Positions 1-12,564 are shown, counted from the stretch's first letter. The stretch: 64,000 nt of DNA from Diospyros lotus (GCF_014633365.1 NC_068346.1:34659191-34723190), one strand, 5' to 3'. A program made the numbers and translations. The notes: a model not told the origin generated them from the sequence alone.

Positions 1-1413
1 TTCATTTTAATTACGACAGATATAGCAGACAATAGCAGATTCAGCAAGGACAAAAACTGTAACTCAACTCAGATCTAGGTATACTGTTTTTAAGAAATGC
101 TATCAGAATATAAGGGAAAATCAATATTTCTGTTTTCTTTCTGATAAGTTCAACTGCAACAATAGGAAATTCACAACAGAGTCCCACAATGGTTGAACTT
201 ATCATCTCAACCAATAAAACTTCCAATCTACTGCTAAAGTCAAGCATAACCGTCTATTAACTTTGAAATTGATCATGCACCATGACTTTTCTACAACTTC
301 AAGTTCCACAACAAACATTCTCTCCAGAACAATGCCAAATTGCAATCCCCTCAACATTTTCCAAATAAAGTTATAAGCATTTCTATCACTTTAACTACCT
401 CATGTTTCAGACTTCACTATACCTTCTATATCACTAAACATCCATTGCCAACTTTTTTATTAATAAAGAAAATTTCCAAAGAGAGCTCATCAATAAATTG
501 TACACTGGACTCAAAAGAGAAAGGTAAACCCATAACCTACAAAAACAGGAAAGCAAGAAGAATGGTTCCCTTAAGCAAATATATATATATATATATATAT
601 CTTTCTCAGCACTCTCAAAAGTTCTATTTCTCTCTCGCCCAATGTTCACCACACACAAAAGACAATCAGTTCCTAAACTCTCTATACCTCCTAATTGGGC
701 AGGCCCAACCCCGTGAGTATAAAATTTCATCACAGAAGCTCTCACTATCCAATGTATACCAGAAAGGAAAAGAACAAACTCCAAACATCATGAATGACAA
801 TACAGGGAAAGAAGTAAGTGATCTACAGACTCCCCATCCTCCTTCCAAGCACCAACCATTTACAATTTTGCCCCACTTATCAGTTGTTAAAAGGTCTCTA
901 AGCGAGGCTTTCCAGTAAAAAATTTCCAAAGGAGGGTCCAATTTGCCTCAACCGTACCACAGAGAACACCATACAACAAGTGATCAGAGAAAAACTAAGC
1001 AACTCAGAGTTTGCTTAGAAAAAAAATTAATGAAAATTTAAAACTTCCCCAAGTGTCTGCTTCTGAGAGTGTGAAGAAAGACCCAAAAACATACAGAAAG
1101 AAATAGAAAGTGAAGACTTCAGTAGAAGTATAATATGGTATATGAATATATAAAAAGAAATGAAAGAAACAGAAACAGTGCGAATCTAAGAACACAAAGC
1201 AAGATCTTCTCTATCTTGCGAAACCCAGAACAGGAAACAACATCAACTCACCAGGAAAGCATCAAAAACCCGATCTACAGACCCAAATCAGCAAAACCAC
1301 CAAAAAGATTGGACTTTTTTTTTTTTCCTTTTTTTGGACTTACGAACACCAGGATCTGATCCAGAAAGAAGCCATCACGAAAGAGAACCACGGAGAAGAG
1401 AAGAGTGGCATAC
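1..1413. other. AT-rich flank without a supported gene
   Basis: No reading frame here has recognisable protein similarity. The stretch is AT-rich and pyrimidine-rich on the minus strand and holds a (TA)n microsatellite at about 581-600. If the candidate 5' exon just to the right is real, this would be the first intron of a minus-strand gene whose coding part lies left of the window. That is inference only. Confidence 0.3.
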
Positions 1414-1560
1414 CGGTGGAATCAAACGCAAGCAGCACCAGAGGGTCACCGATCTGCGGCTGTAAGAATCAGCGGCGGAGATGAAACCACGGGCATTTGA
1501 GGGAGAAAAATGGTAGTGAGAAGGAGGGGCAAATAGACAGACACAGAAAGAGATTTGCAT
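1414..1560 (-). other. candidate 5' untranslated exon of a gene running off the left edge
   Basis: Read on the minus strand, this less AT-rich island ends in CCACCG|GTATGC, an acceptable plant splice donor with GT at 1412-1413. It contains pyrimidine-rich leader-like sequence and is followed upstream by AT-rich, promoter-like DNA. No protein family is recognisable. It could equally be chance. Transcript data would settle it. Confidence 0.25.
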
Positions 1561-3293
1561 ATAATTTCGTGTTTTTTGTGGTACTTTTACTATTTTTTCT
1601 ATTTTAGTTTATTTTGTGTCTCTGTTTGTGGCTGGTGACACTCCCAAGTCAACATTACCATGAAAATATGTTTCTGTTTGTAGAAAGACAAATATCTGCA
1701 AGAGATAGGGAAATTTTACCTTATTATTTTTATTGATATTATGTATAATATAAAAATATAATGTATAATATATCTTATAACTATTATATTTGTCTTTTAC
1801 GACACATCTTTCTTGTTATATGATACAATATTAATGCTAAGCCAGATGAGTAAAAGTGTGCCTATTAAATTCAATATATGCAAGTGCAGATGTATTTGTG
1901 ACTTCTTCCAATGTGTTATATTTATTATATATGTTTTGAGAAGATCTTATTGTGATTGGTAGTTTGAATCTTGTTTTAGTTTTGATTCAATTTTTTTTTT
2001 TTTTGGTGATATTTGGGTCATGTCTTTAGTTTTAAATTTGAAGTTGGATATGATAATATTTTAGTACATAATTCTAATACAATTTTCATATAAAAAAGTT
2101 TTATGAGATTATAGTGAATGAAAATAGTTGATATGATAATAATTCATACATCAGTATAATGATAATATGATTAAAATATTTTAAAAGGTTTTAGAATGAA
2201 CTTCAGATGATTTGCAAATTTAATTGTTACATTTTTTCATTAAAAGTTGATGAAAATAATTAGAAGCTAAGGAAAAGAAACAAACAACCAAAAGTGAAAA
2301 TGAAAACCCAAAAACATTGGATGTAGAGAGAGGCTTTTATTATTGGGGTGATCAAATTTTAATTAGATCTTTCGATTCTAATACTAAATCAGTCTAGTCT
2401 GATCCGATCTTAATTCGATTTCATATTTATCTCTGAATAAATAATAATAATAATAATAAAGGGAAAGAAATCCACAATGAAACCCACCTGTCAAGAAGCT
2501 GCAACTAAACAAAGATTTGTATTCAGTGTTATTATTATTAGAATAGGAGTGATGAACATGGCAGTGCTTTGCTGTCTGGTCTGTGTTTTTAAGGACACAA
2601 AAAGTTATTAATGGTCAAATAATGTAAACCCATAACATAAATGACTAAGTTATGAAACATCTTTCATGGATCCATTTCATTCTCTCCATTGCCAGATGTA
2701 ACTAAGGATAAACAAAATAACAGAAAAGAAGAGAGAGAGAATGAAAGCCCACTAGAGTATTTGATTGAGTCAGTCATGAGAGTTGAACCACCCATCTTAT
2801 CATCTGTCAGCAAGCTCGTCAATGATAAATGGGTCCAAGGGGATAAAAAGGCAATGACATTTGGTGTCCCACTTGGCTTGTCACATTTGAAATAATTTTG
2901 AGCCATTTGAGGGTCAGTGTCGGGCCTTCTATGAACCATTTAAATTATCAAATAATCAAACGGCAATCTAGAGGACACTTTCAATCACTAGTTGGATGTC
3001 TACCTGACCACATATATAAAGAGATGGTCCTTTTAATATGAAGTAATGCCACCAATTTACAACCTGCAGGTTCTATATCTATATGGTCTACGCATCCTGT
3101 TGAGCACCCAAGACATGACATGGCCATAAGAGAACAAAAAAGCCCTGGGTGTTTACTTCTAAGGTGGTTCACTAAACCACAATAAAGCAACCACTACCAC
3201 TACTACTACTGTAACCACTGTTCTTCTATGCTACAAAAGAGAACCACGATGATGATGAGAGTGAGACCCTCCCCTCCTCTCCTCTCCCATCTT
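1561..3293. other. intergenic DNA and SPT16 3' region
   Basis: AT-rich intergenic sequence with an (AAT)n microsatellite near 2439-2460. The right part, roughly 3000-3293, should contain the 3' UTR of the minus-strand SPT16 gene, although I see no clean AATAAA signal on that strand. The short frames here look random. Confidence 0.5.
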
Positions 3294-6200
3294 CTATCTA
3301 AGCTTTGGCCTCTTGGGGGCAGCCCTACTGGGACCAGCTCGAGACTTCCCAAAAGCCTTGGCTTTCCTTCGCCTCCTTTCATCGTCGCTCTCCAATTCAT
3401 TCGCTTTCTCCCTGTCGGCATTACTGGCTTCCCTCTCCAACTCTTCCCATGTCTTGCCCTTCTCTTCCTCTGAATCTTCATCTGATTCCTCTTCCTCATC
3501 CTCGGACTCCACTAGCGATGCACTGTCAGAATCATCATCCTCCGACTCTGACTCAGGCTCCACATCTGATGGCTCGTAACCTCGGTCGGACTCCTCTGTG
3601 TTCTCGGACTCCTCTGAGTCACTAGCTTCTAAGTTCAAGAACTCCCATCCCCCCTCCTCGATGAACCCCTGTGGATCTTCAGTGATTGTTTTCAGTATGG
3701 AGTTCCAGTTCATATTCAGTCTGCTTTCGTAATATTTGAGGTCGGTTGCATCAAGCCACTCTTTGATGCCATCAAGTGCTGTAGAAGGAATAGAATCAAT
3801 TCGCAGCACATTGCGTTTGAAGTCCTTGAATACGACAGCCATGTCAAAGTTCTTCTGCCCAAGACCCACTCTCTCGAGGTTTACAATCTCAATCTCACTC
3901 AATGTGACCACAAGGAAAGGACTCTCTATCAGCTCAACCAAGCAGCTCGAAGTTGGGACAATGAATACTGAGGCCTTATGCGGAACTCCATGGAAGCCTA
4001 GTTCCCTCAGAGGCTGATCAAACTCGAGGTCAAGCTCTTTGAATTGAGGCTGAGCCCAGAGATCATTCACACGGTTCACGAAAGTCTGGAAATCCATGTT
4101 GATTTTATTCTTCCGTTGCCTCTCTCGTTGTTCTTCCTCAATCTCATCAGGGTCATAAGCAGATCTCTTCCCCCCTCCAAGGGTCTGGACCACATCCATC
4201 ACTTCAACATAGAATTGGACATCCTTGGTTTTCTTGTTTCCAACCATTATGTGGTTGTGCAAATGGAAGTGAACAAGAGTGATCATTTCATTCTCTGCAG
4301 GTTGAAAGAAAGCATGCTTGATATTTCCATACATAATATCCACACGCTGATCTTGCCGCGAGGTTGAATACCGAAACCCGTTTGTGTGAGCTTCTAGTGC
4401 ACCAGACAGCTTTCTTCCACGGCCACCAAATGGAGGACGGATCCATAGGTCAAGCAATCTTATTGGTCTAAATTTATTCCCTGCTAATACCAACTTCTCT
4501 TGAGTAACCAAAGTTGCGCGCTCAGCTCTCTCCGACTCCCTCGCCACAACATTCCGCCTAAGTGTCTTAATCAACTGTACTATTTCACTAGAATGCCTTG
4601 GATCCTTGGACCGAAAGGAGACCTCCTTCAGATATATAGACCCCTGATGCTTCAAAGAGTTTGCATCGTGAGGATTGAAAGGGGTCCCAGGAACATTAAA
4701 CATTATGCGGATATAGCAAGTTCTATTCGTGTCCTGCTGGCTAGAGACCGTCTTAACAGTGGAAACATGGAAAGGGATCATGCTTCCATATATAGGTAAG
4801 AGGATGACCTCATTCTTCTGGTCAACCTGAATCTTCATTTCTCTAGGAGGGGGCACATCATCAACATTCCTGTATGCAATTAACTCGTTTGAAGTCTTTG
4901 CAGAAGCACGGTTATCTCCAGTTGCAGGATCTCCACCAGCAAGACGTCTGGCAGTTTCTTCATTCTTCTGACGAGCAAGTTCAGCCTGGTGTCGCCTTCT
5001 CTGCTCTTCCTTTGTTAACTCTTGACTGCCTGATCTTAGAGTCGCCTTGGAATATAGAGTTGTAGCAACATTGGAGTCAGCTTTCACTTTAGGCTGTTGC
5101 TCTTCTTCTTCAACTTCAACTTCATTAAAGGAATAAGCCACATCCTTAACAGCCTTAGAGCTTAGTATAGTCGCCACATCATGGCCCTTCTCAGTAACAA
5201 TAACAGTGTCTGCAAGCATCAGAGAAAAATTCTGACTCTTAGGGTTCTTATTCTGTGTCTGCAAGTTCTGGAAACCAAGTGCCACATTGAAAACCATGCC
5301 TGGTTTCAACACCCGGTCATTCTTGGCATTAAGACTTAAGCCCGATTCACGAAACTCTAGACCAATCCCTGTACCTGCAGATTTTGTCAGGTTACCTACT
5401 AAATCAGGAGCATCCCTCTCAACCACAGAGAGGGCTGCCAGATGCACAGCACCAACCTTGTTCCCAGGCTTTAATGCACCAATTGCAGCTTCATGAGCTC
5501 TCAGTAGAACCTCATAAGCCTTGCTTTGTTTTGGAGTCGAATCAATTAGGAAAGTCCTAGCAACATTGGAGCAGTAACTATTGTACCGAGAACCAATAGC
5601 ACATATGATCACACTGGGAGAATCATAATACAGATACTCGTCATCACTTGTAGCATTAGGTCTCAGATCAAACTTGCCACCACTCTGAATGATTGGAGGG
5701 TAACAGATATCTACATTTTCAGCCTTCAACTTCACCTTAACTTTGTAAGGCTCCATTATGGCCTTCTCAGTCTCATTCATCAGTGAAGAATGTGTGATTT
5801 TTTTCTCCTCATCAATAGCCTTCTCAAGTTTTGGAACCACAAAATTCTTCATCACGCTAGCCGTCAAATACGCAGCCTTCTTCACATTTATGATCTCTTC
5901 ACTGTCCTTAAATGCAAAAAGGTCAGACAACCCATTGGTTATGTCACTCAGCTGAAGATTAGAGTTCTTCAGCTTTTCATCCCATTTCTCCAACAAATTC
6001 CCCTCTGGAACTTCTCTTTTTATATAACCAACCACAGGACCATCAGACTTCAACTGTGCGCGAATAGCCTGAAGCATAGCATCCATTTGTGCAGTCCCAT
6101 CATCACTTTTTGCCTTTACATGCATGACAACTTCCAGGCCAACAGGCTCCTTAGCAGACTTTTTCACAGAATCAAGTAAAGAGGCCTTCTTCTGGCTACA

Positions 6201-6494
6201 CAAGAAATGAATCTGCTTGTCCTGGAAAACCATTATGGTATCAGGGAATTCATAACCAAATAACCAAACGTTTAGAGCGGAAGATTTCAGGTATCTTAGA
6301 TCATCTGAAGCAGGAGGTGTAGCAACTGCAAGGACATCAGAAGAGCCCCAGAGCTCAGTTTTGTGCTCCCTCCAGTGGGAATAAAGGGCCTGCAACCTTC
6401 TGTTGAAGACCTGTAAATCAATAGCGTAAGGACTCCCTGCCACAGAAACCCTCCCATTTCCAGGTGGGCCGCTCCTTTTTCTGTTTTCTGCCAT
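3294..6494 (-). CDS. SPT16: FACT complex subunit SPT16 (histone chaperone)
   Basis: Single uninterrupted coding exon of 1066 residues; plant SPT16 proteins are close to this length. SPT16 pairs with SSRP1 to form FACT, which dismantles and rebuilds H2A-H2B/nucleosomes during transcription and replication in the nucleus. Visible parts in order: an N-terminal lobe with LRYLKSSALNVWLFGYEFPD (about 65-85); a pita-bread, M24-peptidase-like fold (about 180-440) including SNVARTFLID and SAGTGIGLEFRESG; a charged linker with HQAELARQKNEETARRLAG; PH-like middle domains with FNVPGTPFNPHD and HLHNHIMVG; LEFDQPLRELGFHGVPHK; and a very acidic Ser/Asp/Glu tail (about 955-1020) ending in a basic patch. The start was chosen at 6494 (context GCCATGG). 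The longer frame from 6551 begins inside a probable 5'UTR intron, because a TTTGCAG acceptor lies at 6522-6528. The family assignment is very secure. Confidence 0.97.
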   Translation of the reverse strand: MAENRKRSGPPGNGRVSVAGSPYAIDLQVFNRRLQALYSHWREHKTELWGSSDVLAVATPPASDDLRYLKSSALNVWLFGYEFPDTIMVFQDKQIHFLCSQKKASLLDSVKKSAKEPVGLEVVMHVKAKSDDGTAQMDAMLQAIRAQLKSDGPVVGYIKREVPEGNLLEKWDEKLKNSNLQLSDITNGLSDLFAFKDSEEIINVKKAAYLTASVMKNFVVPKLEKAIDEEKKITHSSLMNETEKAIMEPYKVKVKLKAENVDICYPPIIQSGGKFDLRPNATSDDEYLYYDSPSVIICAIGSRYNSYCSNVARTFLIDSTPKQSKAYEVLLRAHEAAIGALKPGNKVGAVHLAALSVVERDAPDLVGNLTKSAGTGIGLEFRESGLSLNAKNDRVLKPGMVFNVALGFQNLQTQNKNPKSQNFSLMLADTVIVTEKGHDVATILSSKAVKDVAYSFNEVEVEEEEQQPKVKADSNVATTLYSKATLRSGSQELTKEEQRRRHQAELARQKNEETARRLAGGDPATGDNRASAKTSNELIAYRNVDDVPPPREMKIQVDQKNEVILLPIYGSMIPFHVSTVKTVSSQQDTNRTCYIRIMFNVPGTPFNPHDANSLKHQGSIYLKEVSFRSKDPRHSSEIVQLIKTLRRNVVARESERAERATLVTQEKLVLAGNKFRPIRLLDLWIRPPFGGRGRKLSGALEAHTNGFRYSTSRQDQRVDIMYGNIKHAFFQPAENEMITLVHFHLHNHIMVGNKKTKDVQFYVEVMDVVQTLGGGKRSAYDPDEIEEEQRERQRKNKINMDFQTFVNRVNDLWAQPQFKELDLEFDQPLRELGFHGVPHKASVFIVPTSSCLVELIESPFLVVTLSEIEIVNLERVGLGQKNFDMAVVFKDFKRNVLRIDSIPSTALDGIKEWLDATDLKYYESRLNMNWNSILKTITEDPQGFIEEGGWEFLNLEASDSEESENTEESDRGYEPSDVEPESESEDDDSDSASLVESEDEEEESDEDSEEEKGKTWEELEREASNADREKANELESDDERRRRKAKAFGKSRAGPSRAAPKRPKLR

Positions 6495-6521
6495 GGCAGG
6501 TTTGCTGAATCCAGAGTTACT

Positions 6522-7148
6522 CTGCAAATACACAGCAATTAATTTACCCATCAGTGAGCCACTAAGAAAGCTTTATGAACCTCCCTCCCTCCGTTTTTTT
6601 TTTTTGCCAGTAAAATATCAATCTCATTCTTAAAAGACAGTGTATCTCACACAGCTCCCAGAAGGCTATCTATAAATGCATTTATAATATGAGAAGAAGA
6701 AGAAACAAACTATAACCCTATCTCTATTTTTTCATAAAATAATTAAAATTGATTTTTGAACATTATGCCTATTTATTTATTTATATTCAAGTCTTCAATT
6801 CTGCAGCAAGAGCGAGATCCGAAAAACCAAAGCCAAACAAAGAAACTAAAATCAACAAAAGCAGGAAGCTCATATCCTTATGATGCTATGGAAAATCCTC
6901 AAATCAAGGGCCTTCTTACAAAACTAGGGTTCCACTTTGAGTCCTGGGATATCAAAATAAAACAAAATAAACAGAAAACCTAGGTACTCAAAATCAACCA
7001 ATCAATTCTTGCCCATACACAGTCCCAATCGGTTCACACTTTCGCACGTTCACGCATATTTCCAAACTCAAGAAAAACCAAGGTTTCAGGAAGTTGGGGA
7101 AACTCTGAAAACCGCACAAACCAAAGGAAAATCAGGGGCTGAACTTAC
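6522..7148 (-). other. intron in the 5' UTR of SPT16
   Basis: On the minus strand a consensus donor GGAAT|GTAAGT (GT at 7147-7148) and a strong acceptor TATTTGCAG (AG at 6522-6523) frame a 627-bp AT/T-rich segment. The ATG follows 27 bases after the acceptor. Splicing removes the in-frame upstream ATG at 6551. Prediction from splice consensus only. Confidence 0.7.
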
Positions 7149-7705
7149 ATTCCTCCAAGCGGCGAGTGATATTCGAGTCGAGAAAATAAACTTTCCGAAG
7201 CCAATTAGGGTTTGGCTTCGATACGGATGCTAATGAAGACTTCTTCCAAGGGAGAGGGCTAGGGTTAGGGTTTTGAAAGCTTCGTAGAATAGAGGGAGAT
7301 TGAAGTGAAAATACGACGGCAAATCAAGCTCTCACAGATAAATAAGCTTCCAAGTTTGGCATGAACATGTGATTACACTCGAAGAATCAAAGAAATTCTA
7401 GAAAGAAGAGATGAATCGAAGCCAATACGAAGAGGGAACGGTAGAGAGCCAGCGAGGGACGTCAAGAGAACGAGAGAGAGAGAGAGAGCTCCAAGAGAAG
7501 CAAATGTGCAATTGGAGCTCGAGGGCGCCCGGCACGAGCTTTTATAGGGGTGGGCAGTTACATATCAAGACCTAAAACTAATCCAAATTACAGGAATGCC
7601 ACCACGCCCGCCTAGAATTTCCAAAAAGTTGCTGGATGACGTAAGAGTTATTTGCATGGACTGAAATGCCCCTGCGATTACGCCGCCTTTGTGTCCCACG
7701 TGGGA
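7149..7705 (-). promoter_or_regulatory. SPT16 promoter and first (untranslated) exon
   Basis: Read on the minus strand: a TATAAA box at 7541-7546 should place the start of transcription near 7510, and the leader then runs to the donor at 7149. A CT-rich tract (GA repeat on plus) lies at about 7472-7490. Telo-box motifs (AAACCCTA and overlapping repeats) occur at 7256-7274 and 7206-7213, inside the leader. Upstream are a perfect G-box palindrome CCCACGTGGG (7695-7704) and TGACGTAA (7637-7644), a bZIP-type site. Telo-boxes are typical of plant genes expressed in dividing cells, which suits a chromatin factor. The functional role is inferred. Confidence 0.6.
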
Positions 7706-9323
7706 AGTAGGGGGCTTGTCAGAGAGCTATTTTGGTAATTTGAGTTCGATGACTTGCGGTTCCGTCATTTGAGACTGCCAGCTCGGTCGGGTTGGTGGCG
7801 CAGCATTGTCATGGGATTTTACGTTTTTAGCCTTTCCCGTTTGAAATGGAAGGTTAATTTAACGGCTTGCTTAACAATGGCGGGAAACCACATACCTCAC
7901 AGATTTTATCTATAATTAATTCTTATATGTTTCAAAATAAATTATTATTATTCCCGAGACACATCCAGCTTACGTGATTGAGTCATGATAAGTTAGAATT
8001 TATACTAATAAATCATGAGTTTGATTACTTGCTCTACATAATACAATTTATTTTTTCTATCGAAATCTAAAATACAAAATTGTCGAAAGACATAATTTTA
8101 AAATAAATTATTAATAATATTAATAATATACGATAAAATTTTACTTATGCACTTGAATTACATTGCTACAAGTTCGATTTACTATCTTATAAATTTGAGG
8201 TTTGTCAAATTTAATTATATTAAGTGTTATTAATTTATTAATTTTACGTAAATATTTTAAAATATATTTCATAAAAACTTATTATGAATAATTAAAATTC
8301 ATTGCAATTCGAAGACTTATTTTAGAACAAAAATATATTGTCATTAAGCTAATATCTCCACATAATATTAATTGATCCTAATCGTAATTAAGTCATCAAA
8401 TACATATATATAATCTTTTGATTTTTTTTTTTTTTTTGGAGCTTAAGATAAATTGTGCATGCAAGAATTAGATGGACGAAAACATCAATGAGGTGAGTTA
8501 TTGTAAGAGAGGAATTTTGTAGCTAAAGAGAAGAAAATCGAAGAAAAATTGACCAACAACTCTTTGATAAGACATGCGATATAATAACTTTATAAAAGAT
8601 ATGATTATAAACAAAAATAAACGAAGATATAAAATTCATGTAGTCAAAAGAAACAATGTTCTACTGCTGAGAATGTTTCTTCTTGTCATTAATCATTCTC
8701 AAGTCTAGATGAAGGAAGAGAGCTACTATGTCAAATAATTGACGACTATGGTAAAATGTACCGTATCTTTCAACATGACTTCTGCATGGAAGCTAGAGGT
8801 AGAATTCATTTAGTTGACCTTAACTAGAGTGATTAAGGGTCGCGACGCCAAAATAATATTAATACAATCAAAATGTTTACCTAACCAAGATGGATCAAAT
8901 CCAAAACTGCCATTCATTCAAGAACTGTTTCAACCGTCCTGTTTCTTCTTCTCTTCATCTTTCAACTGGGAACCTTCACAGAGATCAAAAGGTACAGAAG
9001 TTGGAATCTAATACAATAGTTAGAAGCTTCCTCTGCTTCTGAACTTGCAAAGCTGCAAAACTTCTCCTTTTAGATCATACCTGAAACTGAATAAGATGCA
9101 AAAAGTATTAACAAAATTCATCACAGAGAAAGAAGCCAGCTGAAAATGGTAATGTCAAGAAGTTCCGAGCTCGAAAATGGAAACCAACAACAGGTAAAAA
9201 CTAAATCCTTACAATGATAAAAGTAAGCAAGAATTCGAAGAAATGGTAGCTGATGTGTTTGTGTTTGTCGATCAACTAGCAGTAGCAGCATGAAAACTCT
9301 TTCTCAACATTAAGGTTATGAAT
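7706..9323. other. intergenic, AT-rich
   Basis: No convincing gene. It contains a dispersed short repeat (listed separately) and AT-rich filler with a poly-T run near 8424-8440. The small frame near 8814-9011 shows no recognisable domain. Confidence 0.5.
7958..8095 (+). repeat. dispersed short repeat, possibly SINE-derived
   Basis: The segment around GAGTCATGATAAGTTAG, then a 'TTTATACTAATAAATCATGAG'-like stretch, recurs in diverged form near 29620-29730 (GAATCATGATAAGTTGAG). Both copies have a weak match to tRNA-type A and B box spacing. I treat this as a dispersed repeat; the SINE assignment is a guess. Confidence 0.35.
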
Positions 9324-9499
9324 AATGATATTTGGTCCTACTTCTTAGTTCGAAATGGTAGTCTGCATGAAATTTCTTAAGTGCCCTTGCATTGGTTTGA
9401 ACAAATCATTGTAATTATTAAAACCGATGCAAGGACGTTTTAGACTTTCCATGCAGGAGGACTATCATTTTGGACTAAGAAGTAGGACTAAATAGCATT
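9324..9499. mobile_element. foldback MITE, about 176 bp
   Basis: Nearly the whole segment is an imperfect palindrome. The left arm reads AATGATATTTGGTCCTACTT and the reverse complement of the right arm reads AATGCTATTTAGTCCTACTT. The pairing continues through CTTAGTYC and the GCATGRAA and CCTTGCATYGGTTT blocks toward the centre. No coding capacity. A target duplication was not clear, so the family is left open. Confidence 0.65.
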
Positions 9500-12400
9500 G
9501 TCCGGATGGTATATGTATATATATATCTGTGAGTACGATCACTTTCTCAAGGAACTAAAGGCGACTTTAACCATGTGCCCCTATCCTTAATGGTAGAATG
9601 TGTTGTTTCCATTAGCTTAAAAGGGTGTCTCTCTTGTACAAGGCATCTTGCTTTCCATGAGGGAGGTTTGTTTTTATAGGAGGTCTTATCCTTGTTTTGC
9701 AAAAAAGTTATTTCCGCAGCTCAAGTCCATGACCTTACTATCACAAAGGAGCAACCCTACCCCTTCGATTAGCTTAGGGATGCAAATATTTGGGGAACAC
9801 AATGGAACAGCAAAAGAACTACAAAAAGTGTGAGTATTTTTGAAATAGAAATCAAGTCTATATAAATGTTCAAATAAATGCAGTAATGAAATTGTTGATC
9901 ACTTTCTGTGAGTACGATCACTTTCTCAGGAAAAAGAAATGTTTAGGCAAATGGAATTGAAATGAAAATTCTTTCTTTGAGCCTGCTGTAAGAAGAAGAT
10001 CAAGATAAAAGGCTGGAGTGATGACAGAAACTGGAATGAGATATTCTAATATCAATTTCACCTTTCTTGCTGCTCCTGTGACAGGTAGGTCATGAATTTG
10101 AGTTTGTATAAACAGTCTCGTTGCAAAGAAGGGTAAACCCTATGTATAAAAACGACTCTCCCTGGGCCCTCACAAAGTGGAGAGCCTTGTGAACACCCTT
10201 TTTAGTCCAATCTTTCTTGCAAGTAGAAAGAAGGTAAAACACAATCATATACAGTTCATTAAAAATGTTCAACTTAAAGCGATCAACAAGAATTTGAGCA
10301 CTAAGAAAGCATCAGGTTATTGACCCAATAGGAATGAACTTACAGATGATAAATATAATGACACATCTTTGTTCTGGTGAGCCACAGCAACTGATTTTGC
10401 CTCTTTTCAGTTTGACTTCTCATAAACGCTATTATATTGGGCACTTCAGCTGTTAAAAAAAAGAGACCTTTCAGTTTGAGTACAGAAAGAAGATGTTATC
10501 AGATACATCCAACTGTATTTTAATTCTATAAAGAGAAAAATCCCAAGAACAAGCAGGAATTAGAAAAAAAAAACTGAGTAGCAAATAAATGTTGGTAGGT
10601 GCATATGAGTCCTTCTACAAGAATTTGTAGCTTACAAACTTCACACTTACCTAGGCTGCATCAGTCAATGTGGCAGCACCGTAACTAAAACTGGACCACT
10701 GGCTGCTTAAGATTTTTATTCAAAAAGCTGTTGCAAGCAGCTAACATGCCCAATACTGATCTTACCAGAAAAAGAAAAGAAAAAAGGATCTCTTAGCTTC
10801 TACAGGCTGACAAAGATCAACTTAGACATTGAATATTCACTTGTAAATTAGGAGGAGTTGCTCCTAAATGGAAAACAGAATTGCTCAAAACCTAAATGGA
10901 AAGTGGTTCTTACAAACTTTCTTGGCTTCTTCATATGATCTGTACATCATCAACTTCTCTAACCAAGTTAACACATGGGTAAGGTTCATTTGCTCACAAT
11001 ATGTAGTTTTTCTTGAGAACTACCTATTGTCTTTTTTATTTGCTCTTACCAATTGGTTAGTCTACTATTCTAAACAAGATGAGCTGATTTGTGTTGAATG
11101 AGGGTTGAATTTTCATTGTGTTCCAGACTCGAGAGAATAGGTTTTAAGGAAATGAGCAGTTATTTCAGAAGAGGTTCCGCTTCAAGTTCTAATGCCCTAG
11201 AATAGAATCAGTATAAGCAAATACAACAATGAAACATTGGACAAGTCAAGTATGCTGACATAGATTAATAGTATTTTTCTTATGCTCTATTTGCTATAGC
11301 ATACCTTAGTGTCATAAATAAGACTTTGTAATCTTAGTTCTAATGTTTTCCTGTGAAGCAGTGATGACTAAATAGCAAAACTCCTGCTTTACTTCATTTA
11401 AACAAGCATGAGTAGAGAATTGTTTCCACTGCACAGACAATTCTATAACATGGACTACTAGATTTAGAGGAATGTGAATCTTTAACCCTTTAGCTCCATT
11501 TGACATCATTGCTCAGGTTGTTACCATTTTGCTCCAAATAGAGAACAAATACAAGTCATTTGCTCTTATCCAAGTAAATAAACTTATTATTTTTTAACGA
11601 AGAAATAATTTTGTCTATATATGGAATATTCTTGTTCCATACTTTGAGCCATATAAACGGTTTGCTTAGCAAGGACAGGAGGTACTTGATCTTGACAATT
11701 TCTGGTAATTGCTTACAAAGTAGCAAATAAATAGGGTATAAAGATGATCTAATGGTTTTACTGTTTAGGGTTTCTGTTTAACTAGGATAGGGACTGAGAG
11801 CAGAGGTGTTTTATGATCTTTCAATAAAGAATTTACTTTTCCAGAGAATTTTGCTTTGTCAACATGAATGTTTCTAGCCTTACTATGTATTGGCTTAGAT
11901 CTTTTGGAGGCACAAAGGAAGATGGTTTAAACTGCAGATTAGGTAATATGTGGAGACAGAAAATTAAAGAGCATCCTCTTGTAAGTTACTGGACTTGAAA
12001 ACTCGCTCAATTTGATTATGAGTCATGATTTTGCCTTTAGTGTTAATGGAGATTAAAATGCTCAGTTAATTAATCCTATTTATGCAAGAACTGCATCTTC
12101 ATGCTGTACTCTTGTTTTGCTCACCTACTGCCCAAACTAGTACCCAGTTACTTCATGGTTCATACTATTCATTGGAATCACTGGAGCATAGACTGACATT
12201 ATTATTCTGCTTGTTTGATTTGCATATTTTTGTACTAAAACTCCTCTTTCATTTACATGTGAAAGACTTACCCACAACCTCTTAACGCAGACAATCCCAA
12301 GAAAGCAGATTAAAGTTATTTGACTCCAGCTTGGATGAGAGCACATGCTTGAATTTATTCTCTGATTGGAACATGTTTGCCTTTTCAACTGAAACCATTT

Positions 12401-12564
12401 ATAACAAAAACTTATGGGAAAACAAATAAAATGAAAAAGCAGGACATAACTTTGCTGCTAAATGATCACAACCATAGCAATGATGTCAAATGGAGCAAAA
12501 GGTTCAACAATTCTCATTCCCCTAAATCTAGTAGTCCATGCTATAGAATCCTCTGTACGTACTA
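9500..12564. other. gene-poor region of unknown content
   Basis: About 3 kb with only short random frames. A 24-bp direct repeat (TCTGTGAGTACGATCACTTT and four more bases) occurs at 9526-9549 and 9905-9928. The base composition is intron-like, and the flank interrupted by the LINE to the right could belong to a minus-strand transcription unit, but no exon with protein similarity is visible. Confidence 0.4.

Noticed and set aside
340..941. 192-codon plus-strand frame and overlapping minus frames
   Set aside because: Contains a (TA)n microsatellite translated as Tyr/Ile repeats and has no domain; probably intron or intergenic sequence.
6495..6551. Upstream in-frame start adding 19 residues to SPT16
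   Set aside because: It lies upstream of a strong splice acceptor in the 5'UTR intron, the added residues are not SPT16-like, and the ATG at 6494 has the better context.
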